Shown piece after piece: positions 7,811 to 16,215 of a stretch of DNA of 64,000 bases. The translations under genes and the position numbers were made by a program. Origin of the DNA: Myxococcota bacterium (lineage in GTDB: Bacteria; Myxococcota_A; Bradymonadia; UBA7976; UBA1532); assembly GCA_963169045.1 (NCBI GenBank), contig CAUJDF010000042.1, positions 184,711 through 248,710 on the forward strand, in the 5' to 3' direction. The notes beneath the pieces are model-generated. The model was given only the letters and a program-made list of their open reading frames with translations, ran no database searches and had not been told where the DNA came from. How positions within the stretch are numbered: position 1 is the first letter of the stretch; each line of letters begins with the position of its first letter.

Positions 7811-9277
7811 ATGTCCGAAGCGGGACCCCTGCTGAGCACCGGAATCGAAGGGTTGGACGCCATCCTGAGCGGCGGCCTGCCGGCGAGGCGCATGTACCTC
7901 GTCGAGGGCCAGCCGGGCGTGGGCAAGACGACGCTCGCGCTCCAGTTCCTGCTCGAGGGCAGGCGCCTCGGCGAGCCGACCCTGTACGTGACCCTGTCGG
8001 AGACGAGCGAGGAGCTGCGGGCGATCGCCGCGTCGCACGGCTGGTCGCTCGAGGGCGTGGCGCTCTACGAAATGGCGACCGGCGACCCCGTCGACACCTT
8101 CGGCGACGAGGAGAACACGCTCTACTTCCCCGCCGAGGTCGAGCTCGGCGAGCGCATGCGCGCGCTGCTCGCCGAGGTCGAGCGCGTGAGACCGCGGCGC
8201 CTCGTCCTCGACTCGAGCACGGAGCTGCGCCTGCTCGCGCAGACGCCGCTGCGCTTCCGCCGCCAGGTGCTCGCGCTCAAGCAGCAGCTCGTCCACCGCG
8301 ACTGCACCGTCCTGATGCTCGAGAACCCGATCGAGCCCGAGGGCGACGTGCTGCTGCAGAGCCTCGTGCACGGCGTGCTGCACATGGAGCTGCTCTCGCC
8401 GGCGTACGGCGCGGAGCGCCGACGGCTGCGCGTCACGAAGCTGCGGCAGGTGAAGTTCCGCGGCGGCTACCACGACTGCTCCGTCGTGCGCGGTGGCCTC
8501 GTGGTGTTCCCGCGACTCGTCGCCGCCGAGCACCACCAGGAGTTCCCGCGGGAGACGGTGTCGAGCGGCGTCGGGGGCCTCGACGCGCTGCTCGGCGGCG
8601 GCCTCGACCGCGGCACCGGCACGCTGATCGTCGGCCCCGCCGGTTCGGGCAAGTCGGCGCTCGCGAGCAGCTACGTGCACGCCGCCGCCGAGCGCGGCGA
8701 GCACGCCTCGGTCTTCACCTTCGACGAGGGGCTCGGGACCTTCTTCCAGCGCGCCGCGGCGCTCGGCATGGACCTGCGCGGCCACGTCGAGAGCAGGCGC
8801 GTTACCGTCCAGCAGGTGGACCCCGCCGAGCTGTCCCCCGGCGAGTTCGTGCACGCGGTCCGGCACGCGGTCGAGTCGCGCGAGGCGAGGATCGTGGTCG
8901 TCGACAGCCTCAACGGCCTCCTGCATGCCATGCCCGAGGAACAGTACATGCTCCTGCAGCTTCACGAGCTGATGAGCTACCTGCGCCAGCGGGGCGTGGT
9001 GACGATCCTCGTGCTCGCGCAGAGCGGGATGTTGGGCGCGATGACATCGCCCGTCGACGTGAGCTACCTCGCCGACACCGTCGTGGTGCTGCGCTACTTC
9101 GAGGCGCTCGGGCGCGTCGGCAAGGCGGTCTCGGTGCTGAAGAAGCGGTCCGGCGAGCACGAGGATGCCATCCGCGAGCTCACGCTCGGCCCCGGCGGCC
9201 CGAAGATCGGCGCGCCCCTCGACCACCTGCAGGGCGTGATGAACGGCGTGCCGCGCCTGGATGTCCGCGGTGACTGA
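7811..9277 (+). CDS. KaiC-type double RecA ATPase
   Basis: The 488-residue protein starts at ATG 7811 behind AAAGGA. The track's start at 7703 adds unlikely residues. It contains two tandem RecA/KaiC domains. The first has Walker A GQPGVGKTT near residue 32 and Walker B RLVLDSS near 130. The second has Walker A GPAGSGKS near 274 and Walker B VVVDSLNG near 360. Family members are hexameric ATPases that couple to signalling kinases. The first domain's tandem glutamate site reads LSETSEE rather than EE, and no clear KaiC phosphorylation Ser/Thr pair was found, so circadian function should not be assumed. It overlaps the next gene, a hybrid histidine kinase, by 17 bases, which suggests they act together. 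Confidence 0.88.
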   Translation: MSEAGPLLSTGIEGLDAILSGGLPARRMYLVEGQPGVGKTTLALQFLLEGRRLGEPTLYVTLSETSEELRAIAASHGWSLEGVALYEMATGDPVDTFGDEENTLYFPAEVELGERMRALLAEVERVRPRRLVLDSSTELRLLAQTPLRFRRQVLALKQQLVHRDCTVLMLENPIEPEGDVLLQSLVHGVLHMELLSPAYGAERRRLRVTKLRQVKFRGGYHDCSVVRGGLVVFPRLVAAEHHQEFPRETVSSGVGGLDALLGGGLDRGTGTLIVGPAGSGKSALASSYVHAAAERGEHASVFTFDEGLGTFFQRAAALGMDLRGHVESRRVTVQQVDPAELSPGEFVHAVRHAVESREARIVVVDSLNGLLHAMPEEQYMLLQLHELMSYLRQRGVVTILVLAQSGMLGAMTSPVDVSYLADTVVVLRYFEALGRVGKAVSVLKKRSGEHEDAIRELTLGPGGPKIGAPLDHLQGVMNGVPRLDVRGD

Positions 9278-10805
9278 CGAGGCGCCCCTCGAGCAACGTC
9301 TGCTGGTGCTGGCGCCCACCGGCCGCGACGGCGCGCTCACGCGCACGCTGCTCGTCCGCGCCGGTCTCGCCGCCGAGGTGTGCCCCGACATGGCCGCGCT
9401 GTGCGTCGAGGCGGAGCGCGGCGCGGCGGGCCTGCTCGTCGCCGACGAGACGCTGACCCCCGCGGGCGTCCGCCGGCTCGTCGCGCTCCTCGCTCGGCAG
9501 CCGCCCTGGTCGGACCTGCCGATCGTGGTGTTCGCCGGGCAGCGCGTCGCGACCCCGGCCCGCGAGCCGCCCGGGGGCGTGCTGGCGTCGCTCGGCAACG
9601 TCACGCTGCTCGACCGGCCGGTGCGCCCCGAGACGATGCTCAGCGCCGCGCGCGCCGCCCTGCGCGCGCGCCGGCGGCAGTACGACGCCCGCGAGGAGCT
9701 CGTCCGGCAGCAGCAGGCGGTGCGCCAGCGCGACCAGTTCCTCGCCATGCTCGGTCACGAGCTGCGCAACCCGCTCGGGGTCATCCTGCTCGCCGCGGAG
9801 ATGCTCGAGATGGGCGCGCAGGCGGACCGTCAGAGCGAGATCATCCGCCGGCAGGGCCGTCACCTCGCGCGGCTCGTCGACGACCTGCTCGACGTGTCGC
9901 GCGTGACGACGGGCAAGGTGATCCTGCAGCGGCAGCCGGTGGACGTGGTCGCGGTGGTCGCGCGCTGCGTGCAGTCGGCGCGGCCCGCCCTCGACGCGCA
10001 GCGGCTGCGCCTCTCGTTCGACGAGGGCCGCGCGCCGCTCCTCGTCGACGGGGATCCGGTGCGCCTCGAGCAGGTCTTCGTGAACCTGGTCACGAACGCC
10101 ATCAAGTACACGCCGCCCGGCGGCGCCGTCGCGGTGCGCGTCGAGCGCGAAGGCGAGGCGGCGGTGGTGCGCGTGCGCGACACGGGCGTCGGCATCGCCC
10201 GCGAGATGCTGCCGCGCATCTTCGATCTGTTCACTCAGGTCGCAGGCACCCTCGACCGCAGCCAGGGCGGTCTCGGCATCGGCCTGACGCTGGTGCGCAG
10301 TCTGGTGGAGCTGCACAGCGGCACCGTCGAAGCCCACAGCGAGGGCGCCGGCCGGGGCAGCGAGTTCGTCGTGCGACTGCCGCTCGCCGTGGCGAGCCGC
10401 GACGCGCCGACGACGACCGCCGACGAGGCGGGCGCGGGTCCGGGACGACGCGTGCTGCTCATCGAAGACAACCCCGACACGCGCGAGCTCCTGACGCTGC
10501 TGCTCGAGGCGCGCGGCCACGAGGTCCATGCCGCCGCCGACGGCCCGCAGGGCGTCGAGCGGGCGCTCGCGCTGTCGCCCGATGCGCTCATCATCGACAT
10601 CGGCCTGCCCGGCCTCGACGGGTACGGCGTGGCTCGCCGGCTGCGCGCGCACTTCGGCGGGCGCGTGCTCCTGGTGGCGCTCACCGGCTACGGCCAGCCC
10701 GAGGACGAGCGGCGCGCGCTCGACGCCGGCTTCGACGCGCACTGCACCAAGCCCGTCGATCCCGCGCGCCTCGACCGCCTCCTCGCGGCGTCCCCCTCGA
10801 ACTGA
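9261..10805 (+). CDS. Hybrid histidine kinase (pseudo-receiver, HisKA, HATPase, receiver)
   Basis: A 514-residue soluble protein. Residues 10-135 look like a degenerate receiver domain. HisKA follows with H-box [13 protein letters not shown] (His near 164). The ATPase domain has N-box NLVTNAIKY near 274, DTGVGIA, and [12 protein letters not shown] complete C-terminal receiver domain (about 395-510) has LLIEDNPD, the phospho-acceptor Asp in [11 protein letters not shown] near 444, and the conserved Lys in CTKP. The expected phosphorelay is His to C-terminal Asp in the same chain. With no DNA-binding output in the chain, an external partner or the upstream KaiC-like ATPase is the likely link. 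The start lies inside the KaiC-like gene. Confidence 0.9.
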   Translation: MSAVTDEAPLEQRLLVLAPTGRDGALTRTLLVRAGLAAEVCPDMAALCVEAERGAAGLLVADETLTPAGVRRLVALLARQPPWSDLPIVVFAGQRVATPAREPPGGVLASLGNVTLLDRPVRPETMLSAARAALRARRRQYDAREELVRQQQAVRQRDQFLAMLGHELRNPLGVILLAAEMLEMGAQADRQSEIIRRQGRHLARLVDDLLDVSRVTTGKVILQRQPVDVVAVVARCVQSARPALDAQRLRLSFDEGRAPLLVDGDPVRLEQVFVNLVTNAIKYTPPGGAVAVRVEREGEAAVVRVRDTGVGIAREMLPRIFDLFTQVAGTLDRSQGGLGIGLTLVRSLVELHSGTVEAHSEGAGRGSEFVVRLPLAVASRDAPTTTADEAGAGPGRRVLLIEDNPDTRELLTLLLEARGHEVHAAADGPQGVERALALSPDALIIDIGLPGLDGYGVARRLRAHFGGRVLLVALTGYGQPEDERRALDAGFDAHCTKPVDPARLDRLLAASPSN

Positions 10806-10855
10806 TCGCGCCTGCATCGTGCGGCGAGGCCCCCGCAGCGCTCGGGCTGCGTGCC

Positions 10856-10871
10856 GGCGCCGCACGGCGCC
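10856..10871 (+). terminator. Short GC hairpin after the hybrid kinase
   Basis: GGCGCC-GCAC-GGCGCC, a 6-bp stem 51 bases past the kinase stop, without a T-tract. The remaining intergenic DNA to 11031 shows nothing I can name. Confidence 0.25.
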
Positions 10872-11031
10872 CGACCGCCGCGGCACGACGGTTGCTGAAG
10901 CGGCGGGGGGGGTCGCCGCGAGGCGGCGTGGACGCGGCGCGTCGGCGCCGATCGAGACGGCGCGACCACGGGGACGCGGCGGTGTTCGAGACGCCGAGGA
11001 CACACGTTGCAGGGACGCGAGGGGGCGGGTC

Positions 11032-12438
11032 GTGGACGAGCGACAATGGTGCGGCGCGGGGCTGTTGGCGCTGGGGCTCCTGGTGGTGGGGTGCGCGCCG
11101 GAGGACGAGGGACCGCCTCGGGAGGCGCCGTGCGAGTCGGCGCCGTGCGCGCCCGCGCAGGGCGAGGCCGACGCCGCGCAGGGCGGGGCCGACGCCGCGC
11201 ACCGCGAGACCGACGCCGCGCACCGCGAGACCGACGCCGCGCAGGGCGGGGCCGACGCCGCGCAGGACACCCTCGAGACCGGCGATGCCGCCGCCGGCGG
11301 CGCGACCGCGGACGCCGCCGCGCCGCCCGACGACGCGCCGGCGCCGGCGGACGACGCATCCGCGCCGCCCGAAGACGCGGATCCGGTCCAAGACCGCGGC
11401 GACGCGCCCGCCGCCGAGCGCCCGCGCCGCGACGGCGTGAGCTTCGCGACGGACGCGAGCGAGCGACGCCTCGGCGTCCGCATCCGCGACCGCCAGCGCA
11501 CGCACCCCGCGATCATCTACTCGGTGCGTCTGCGCGACCTCGACGCCGACGAGCGCCTGCGCTTGCGCGGCGAGGTGGCGCTGTCGCGCTGCAATCGCAA
11601 GGACATCGCCGGTGAGTCGGGCGACGCCGACCAGACGCCATGCACGAGCCGCCAGATGCGGCAGAGCCCGTACGGCTATGCCCCGCGGTTCGCGGCGGCG
11701 TTCGTCCTCGGCGACGGGCCGGACGACGCGGGCGGCCGCCGCGTCGGTCCCTGGCGCGACACACTCTGCTGGGAGGAGAAGCACCACTGCGCGCTCGCGC
11801 TGCCGGAGGTCGAGGTCGACGACGTCCCCGCCGGCGGCGACAGATGGGTCCACCTCGTCGTCGCCGCCGACGCCAACGGCCACCCGGCCCGGGAGTGGCA
11901 CGTGATGGAGGTGGAGCAGGGCAAGGGCCGCCTCGCGGTCACGCGGCTCGGACGGGACGCGGCGCGCGTCGCCAACGAGCGGACGGAGCGCCTGCGCTCC
12001 CGCGGCTCGATGGGCGTCGACCAGACCGAGGACGAGGGCGACGACACCCAGGTCAAGCGCCTCGTCTTCAGCCAGCGCCTCGACGGCCTGCGCGCGGGCG
12101 ACGTGGTCTCGGCCGACGCGCGCATGCGCGCCGTCCTCGGCCGCTACGACTGCCACCCGCTCATCACGAGCCAGATCTTCCTCACCCGCCGCGAGGACGC
12201 CCGCGACCCACAGTCCGCCGTGAAGGTGCTCACCCAGAAGAACGGCTTCAACTGCACCGTCCACGGCGGCGACGGGTGCGTCTACGAGAAGTCGGGCGCC
12301 GCCGAGGTGCCCCGTGGCGAGGGCGGCACGCTGTACGTGAACTACGTCGCGACGGCGCTGCGCTCGTGCGCCGCGCCGAACGGCGGCGACCGCTGGGAGA
12401 TCCGCGGCGGCTTCCTCTCCGTCGCCGTCCACCGCTGA
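11032..12438 (+). CDS. Secreted lipoprotein, function unknown
   Basis: GTG 11032 gives a 468-residue protein with a lipoprotein signal (GLLALGLLVVGC, Cys at about 21). It is followed by a long low-complexity linker rich in Asp, Ala and Pro (to about residue 130) and a folded region of about 340 residues. The linker includes five copies of a 7-residue unit (GEADAAQ type). The folded part (from RRLGVRIRDRQRTHPAIIYSVR) contains several cysteines in short conserved-looking contexts, and I do not recognise the family. The linker style is typical of outer-membrane lipoproteins of Myxococcota. The nearby lipoprotein at 12830 has a similar length but no obvious sequence similarity. Confidence 0.75.
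   Translation: MDERQWCGAGLLALGLLVVGCAPEDEGPPREAPCESAPCAPAQGEADAAQGGADAAHRETDAAHRETDAAQGGADAAQDTLETGDAAAGGATADAAAPPDDAPAPADDASAPPEDADPVQDRGDAPAAERPRRDGVSFATDASERRLGVRIRDRQRTHPAIIYSVRLRDLDADERLRLRGEVALSRCNRKDIAGESGDADQTPCTSRQMRQSPYGYAPRFAAAFVLGDGPDDAGGRRVGPWRDTLCWEEKHHCALALPEVEVDDVPAGGDRWVHLVVAADANGHPAREWHVMEVEQGKGRLAVTRLGRDAARVANERTERLRSRGSMGVDQTEDEGDDTQVKRLVFSQRLDGLRAGDVVSADARMRAVLGRYDCHPLITSQIFLTRREDARDPQSAVKVLTQKNGFNCTVHGGDGCVYEKSGAAEVPRGEGGTLYVNYVATALRSCAAPNGGDRWEIRGGFLSVAVHR
11161..11265 (+). repeat. Five tandem 21-bp repeats in the lipoprotein linker
   Basis: Five in-frame 21-base units of the form SGCGRGRCCGACGCCGCGCAS occupy 11161-11265. They encode GEADAAQ, GGADAAH, RETDAAH, RETDAAQ and GGADAAQ. 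Copies 3 and 4 differ at one base, and copies 2 and 5 likewise. This is the kind of array that changes length by slippage. Confidence 0.85.
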
Positions 12439-12450
12439 ACGCGGCTCTGA

Positions 12451-12627
12451 CTCGAGTTTCGCCATCTTCGGCTGCCTGCGGCCGGCCCCGACCGGCCGCC
12501 GCCGTGTTGCTCACCGAGTTTCGGTCTCGACGTGCATCAAGCACGCCTTCGACCGACATCCGCCTCGCTCCCGGCGGCGACTCGGTCGTTGCTCGGCCTC
12601 GTCGACGCCGCAATGGCGAAACTCGAG
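12451..12627. repeat. Inverted repeat, 15-bp perfect arms 177 bp apart
   Basis: CTCGAGTTTCGCCAT at 12451-12465 is the exact reverse complement of ATGGCGAAACTCGAG at 12613-12627. A partial third copy (CCGAGTTTCGG) lies between them near 12510. The arms bracket 147 bp with no open gene. They sit in the 391-bp gap between two lipoprotein genes, and the rest of that gap (to 12829) holds nothing else I can identify. It could be a MITE-like remnant or a paired regulatory site. No target-site duplication is evident. Confidence 0.6.
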
Positions 12628-12829
12628 CGGACCGATGCGCTGTCGGCGCGAGCGCCCCTCGGCGTCGCTCTCCTGTCCCGCTGAGCTCGACGTGGAGGCA
12701 GCCGATTCGCGCTGGTGGGCGCCGCCGCCCTCGCGGGAGCGGCAGGTCGAGTCGCCACGGCACGCAAGTCGCCGCAAGGCTTCGCCAACGGCCCGGCCCG
12801 TGCAAGGGCGGCGCGCCGGAGGTCCACCG

Positions 12830-14290
12830 ATGCGCGCCCGTGCTCTCGTCCTCGCCCTGCTCGCCGCCTGCGGCTCGCCCGACGAAGCCGCCCCCGAGGC
12901 CGGCGCCGAGCCCACCCGCGGTCCCCTGCTCGGCCAGGCGGACGGCACGGACGCGTCGGACCGCGCCTGCCGCGTCGTCCTGCGCGACGCCGGCCGGCGC
13001 CCGGACGGCCGCGGCGGCTACGAGACGCGCGACGGCGGCTGGCTCTGGGCGGGTACGATCGACGTGGCCGAGGGCGACGCGGCGGACGCGCGCCCCGCCG
13101 TCCTGTACCGCTCGACGATGGAACCCGGGACGTGGTGGTCCATCGAGGCTACCGCCGCCGACGGCGCCCCCGACGGCTACCGCCGTTTCACGTTCGAGCT
13201 CGCCGCGCACCTGCCCGGCCCGGGCTTGAGCGGCACCGCGCTGTCCCGCGCGCAGGTCGAGCTCATTCCGGTGCTGCTCGGCGCCCGCGGCGAGCGCCTC
13301 TTCGACCACAACCGCCTCCCCGGCGACCTCGACAACTACCGGCTCGACGCGGGCAACGGCTGGTCCGTCGGGCCCGCGCCCGAGGTCTGCCCCGCCACGA
13401 AGAACGACGCGCACGCGACGCTCTCCTTCGCGGCCGACCGCTCCATCGCCCAGGACGGCGCGCTCGTCGCCGGCGGGCAGGTCACGATCGAGTACGCGCT
13501 CGAGCGCCTCTCCGGTTGCCACTCGACGCACAACGGCCACCCCGCGTGGGACCTGCGCGCCTTCGTGCGCTTCTTCGACGCCGCCGGCCGCGCCTCCGAG
13601 CCGCGCGCCGCCAGCGTGCGCCGGTTCGAGGCGCCGATGGGCGTCCCGCACAACGTCGCGCACCCGGTGCCGGCGACGTTCGCCATCCCGGCCAGCGCGG
13701 TGGCCATGGAGGCCTGGTTCGTCCAGGAGGGCTTCGGCTCGGGCACCCCCTGCCGCGCCTACGACTCCAACGACAGCCGCAACTACCGGTTCGACGTGCT
13801 CACGCCGCCCGGCTGGATGGGCAACGCGGTGGTGAAGATCTCGCGCGCCGGCGGCGACGCGTGCGACGGCGGCACCGCGCTCGGCGACGGCTTCACCTAT
13901 GACTCGTGGGGCCGCACGCGCGCGGTCCTGGGCAACGTCTGCTTCTCGGTCTGGAAGCAGGGCGTCACCGACCGCGACGACCCGGACCTGTGGCGCAAGC
14001 TCGACGTCCGGGTGCACCACCGCTTCGGCAGCGACGGCGATTTCATCAGCGATTACGTGCCCTTCGCGAGCCGCACCGGGAACGACGCGCGCTTCGCCTG
14101 GGACGTACGCGCGCTCGATCCCTTCCGCGCGCACCAATGCCCCGCGACGGACGTCTCGACCGGCGCGGCCCGCCTCGAGTTCTTCTTCACCGTGAACGGC
14201 GCCGCCCTCCGTGCGGACGACGGGCGACCCTTCGTCGGCACCTACGTCGGCGAGGGCGAGGATCCCTGGCGCGCCGCGAACTGCGACTGA
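12830..14290 (+). CDS. Secreted lipoprotein, function unknown
   Basis: A 486-residue protein from ATG 12830 (GGAGGT eight bases upstream), with a short lipoprotein signal (MRARALVLALLAAC). There is almost no linker. The mature protein seems to contain two related beta-rich halves: about 120-310 (the cysteine-containing stretch LSGCHSTHNGHPAWDLR) and about 320-486 (DYVPFASRTGNDARFAWDVR...HQCP). I do not recognise the family with confidence. DUF6209-like domains of Myxococcota are a possibility to test. The end is marked by a strong hairpin shared with the convergent sigma-factor gene. Confidence 0.75.
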   Translation: MRARALVLALLAACGSPDEAAPEAGAEPTRGPLLGQADGTDASDRACRVVLRDAGRRPDGRGGYETRDGGWLWAGTIDVAEGDAADARPAVLYRSTMEPGTWWSIEATAADGAPDGYRRFTFELAAHLPGPGLSGTALSRAQVELIPVLLGARGERLFDHNRLPGDLDNYRLDAGNGWSVGPAPEVCPATKNDAHATLSFAADRSIAQDGALVAGGQVTIEYALERLSGCHSTHNGHPAWDLRAFVRFFDAAGRASEPRAASVRRFEAPMGVPHNVAHPVPATFAIPASAVAMEAWFVQEGFGSGTPCRAYDSNDSRNYRFDVLTPPGWMGNAVVKISRAGGDACDGGTALGDGFTYDSWGRTRAVLGNVCFSVWKQGVTDRDDPDLWRKLDVRVHHRFGSDGDFISDYVPFASRTGNDARFAWDVRALDPFRAHQCPATDVSTGAARLEFFFTVNGAALRADDGRPFVGTYVGEGEDPWRAANCD

Positions 14291-14357
14291 CAGCGGCGGC
14301 CGTCCGAGTTGACTGCGCCTCGCTCGTCCCTTCGTCGACGGGGGCGGCCGCCGCTGT
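14290..14357. terminator. Long hairpin between convergent genes
   Basis: ACAGCGGCGGCCG at 14290-14302 is the perfect complement of CGGCCGCCGCTGT at 14345-14357. The stem extends inward through a T-G wobble and two more pairs to about 16 bp, with a 36-base loop. It sits exactly between the stop codons of the plus-strand lipoprotein and the minus-strand sigma factor, as expected for a shared bidirectional transcription stop. There is no U-tract. Confidence 0.6.
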
Positions 14358-14360
14358 GAC

Positions 14361-15626
14361 TCACCTGCAGGCGGCGGCGCGCGCGAGGAGCAGCGCGCGC
14401 TCCCGCGCGTTCTTCGTGAGGGACGCGGCGCGCTCGAGCTCCGCCCGCGCCTCGTCGCGTCGGCCGAGCTTCAGCAGCAGATCGCCGCGCACGCTCGGCA
14501 ACAGATGGTAGCCGGCGAGGGCGTCGGTCAGCGTGTCGGCGATGGCGAGGCCGGCGGCCGGTCCGAGCGCCATCGCGACGGCGACGGCGCGGTTCAGCTC
14601 GACGACGGGTGACGGGGCCGCCCGCGCGAGCTCGCCGTAGAGCGAAGCGATGCGCCCCCAGTCGGTGTCCTCGGCGCGCAGCGCCCGCGCATGGCACGCC
14701 GCGATCTGCGCCTGCAACACATACGGCCCCGGCGCGAGGCCGAGCGCCGCCACGCGATCCAACGCCGCGAGGCCGCGCCCGATCAACAGACGGTCCCAGA
14801 GCGCGCGGTTCTGCTCGAGCAACAGGATCGGCGCCCCGTCCGGACCCGTGCGCGCCCTCGCCCGCGACGCCTGGATCTCCATGAGCGCCACGAGGCCGAG
14901 CACCTCGGGCTCGCCGGGCGTCAGCGCCGCCAGGATGCGTCCGAGGCGCAGCGCCTCCTCGCAGAGGGCGGGCCGCATCCAATCGTCGCCGCTGGTCGCC
15001 GCGTAGCCTTCGTTGAAGACGAGGTAGACCACCTGCAGCACCGACGACAGCCGCTCGAGGCGGTCGTCGCCGCGCGGCAGCTCGAACGGCACGTTCGCCT
15101 CGGCGAGCGTGCGTTTGGCGCGGACGATGCGCTGCGCGACGGTCGGCTCCGGCACGAGGAAGGCGCGCGCGATCTCGTCGGTCGTCAGGCCGCCGAGGAG
15201 GCGCAGCGTCAGCGCGACGCGCGCCTCCATCGAGAGGATGGGATGGCAGGCAGTGAAGACGAGGCGCAGCAGGTCGTCACCCACGTCGTCGTCGAGCGCT
15301 GCCTCGAGGTCCGGGCTCTCGGAGGGAGGCATCTCGTGGGCGATCTGTTCGTGCTTGCGGTCGATGAGCCGTCCGCGGCGCAGGGCGTCGATGGCGCGGC
15401 GCTTCGCGGTGGCCATGAGCCAGGCGCCCGGGTTGTGGGGGATGCCCGACGCCGGCCAGCGTTCGAGCGCCGCGACGAGCGCGTCCTGCGCGAGCTCCTC
15501 GGCCAGGCCGACATCGCGGACCATGCGGGCGAGGCCGGCGATGAGCCGGGCGGACTCGATTCTCCAGACCGCGTGGATGGCGCGGTGGGTGTCGTGTGTG
15601 CTCACGGCGCCGGATGAAACCACCAC
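14361..15626 (-). CDS. ECF sigma factor of the ECF42 type (C-terminal TPR-like extension)
   Basis: The 421-residue protein has the two sigma domains of ECF factors: region 2 (about 20-95, LAEELAQDALVAALERWP) and region 4 (about 125-185, LTTDEIARAFLVPEPTVAQRI). They are followed by a 230-residue helical C-terminal extension ending in a TPR-like repeat. That length and extension, plus a DGPF/YCII gene directly upstream in the same direction, define the ECF42 group, which needs no classical anti-sigma factor. The track start is a GTG at 15626. A GTG at 15605 (VSTHDTHRAIH) is an alternative, and no strong RBS decides between them. Confidence 0.88.
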   Translation of the reverse strand: MVVSSGAVSTHDTHRAIHAVWRIESARLIAGLARMVRDVGLAEELAQDALVAALERWPASGIPHNPGAWLMATAKRRAIDALRRGRLIDRKHEQIAHEMPPSESPDLEAALDDDVGDDLLRLVFTACHPILSMEARVALTLRLLGGLTTDEIARAFLVPEPTVAQRIVRAKRTLAEANVPFELPRGDDRLERLSSVLQVVYLVFNEGYAATSGDDWMRPALCEEALRLGRILAALTPGEPEVLGLVALMEIQASRARARTGPDGAPILLLEQNRALWDRLLIGRGLAALDRVAALGLAPGPYVLQAQIAACHARALRAEDTDWGRIASLYGELARAAPSPVVELNRAVAVAMALGPAAGLAIADTLTDALAGYHLLPSVRGDLLLKLGRRDEARAELERAASLTKNARERALLLARAAACR

Positions 15627-15675
15627 CGCCCGCGACGGCGCGACTCCTCGAGCGTCACGAGGCGCGCCGCGGCGC

Positions 15676-16104
15676 TCACACCTTCCCTTCGAGGCGTTCG
15701 CGCAGGCGCTCTTCGGCCTCGCGGATCTCCCCGGTGGGATCCTGCTCGGCGAAGTCTTCGGTCTCGAAGACGCGGCGGATCTCGATCTCCGAGACGCCCT
15801 GCATGGGGTTCGGGCAGCGCTTCACCCACTCGATGGCCTCCTCCATCGACTTGACCTGCCAGAGCCAGAAGCCGGCGATCAGCTCCTTCGTCTCGGCGAA
15901 CGGCCCGTCCACCACCGCGCGCTCCTTGCCCGCGAAGCGCACGCGCGCGCCCTTCGACGAAGGCTGCAGCCCCTCGCCGGCCAGCATGATGCCCGCGTTC
16001 ACCAGCTCCTCGTTGTACTTGCCCATCGCCTCGAGCAGCTCCGTGCTCGGCATCACGCCCGCCTCGGAGTCCGCCGTCGCCTTCACGATCACCATCACGC
16101 GCAT
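15676..16104 (-). CDS. YCII-related DGPF-domain protein
   Basis: A 142-residue protein from ATG 16104 (GGGAG upstream; the track's longer start is unlikely). It contains the diagnostic DGPF motif in AVVDGPFAETKELIAGFWLW and the ferredoxin-like YCII fold start MRVMVIVKATADSE. The C-terminal 35 residues are charged and helical. DGPF proteins are encoded next to ECF42 sigma factors and are their known regulatory targets; their biochemical activity is unknown. It is the first gene of the two-gene unit with the sigma factor, 49 bases ahead of it, behind an ECF42-like promoter. Confidence 0.9.
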   Translation of the reverse strand: MRVMVIVKATADSEAGVMPSTELLEAMGKYNEELVNAGIMLAGEGLQPSSKGARVRFAGKERAVVDGPFAETKELIAGFWLWQVKSMEEAIEWVKRCPNPMQGVSEIEIRRVFETEDFAEQDPTGEIREAEERLRERLEGKV

Positions 16105-16155
16105 CTCGTCACTCCCGCGTTCGAGGGCGGGTCCATCCCGCGCCTTCACCCTGGC

Positions 16156-16182
16156 GACGAACGAGGCTCGCCGAGATCGACA
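16156..16182 (-). promoter_or_regulatory. ECF42-type promoter, TGTCGA-N17-CGTC
   Basis: On the minus strand TGTCGA (16182-16177) is followed 17 bases later by CGTC (16159-16156), about 52 bases before the DGPF start codon. This fits the ECF42 promoter motif as I remember it (TGTCGA at -35, CGA/TC at -10), implying that the sigma factor drives its own operon. An A8 tract (16194-16201 as T8 on plus) lies just upstream of the -35 and may act as an UP element. Confidence 0.6.
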
Positions 16183-16215
16183 CGCCCCGAACATTTTTTT
16201 TCGAGAACGGCGAGC

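Noticed and set aside
7811-10805. A full Kai circadian clock
   Set aside because: No KaiA- or KaiB-like gene is nearby, and the KaiC phosphorylation Ser/Thr pair is not evident.
12451-12627. Insertion sequence between the arms of the inverted repeat
   Set aside because: Only 147 bp lie between the arms, with no transposase frame, so only a MITE-like remnant or operator is possible.
16191-16201. T8 tract as a plus-strand terminator
   Set aside because: No plus-strand gene ends upstream of it. On the minus strand it is an A-tract just above the ECF42-like promoter, which is the better reading.
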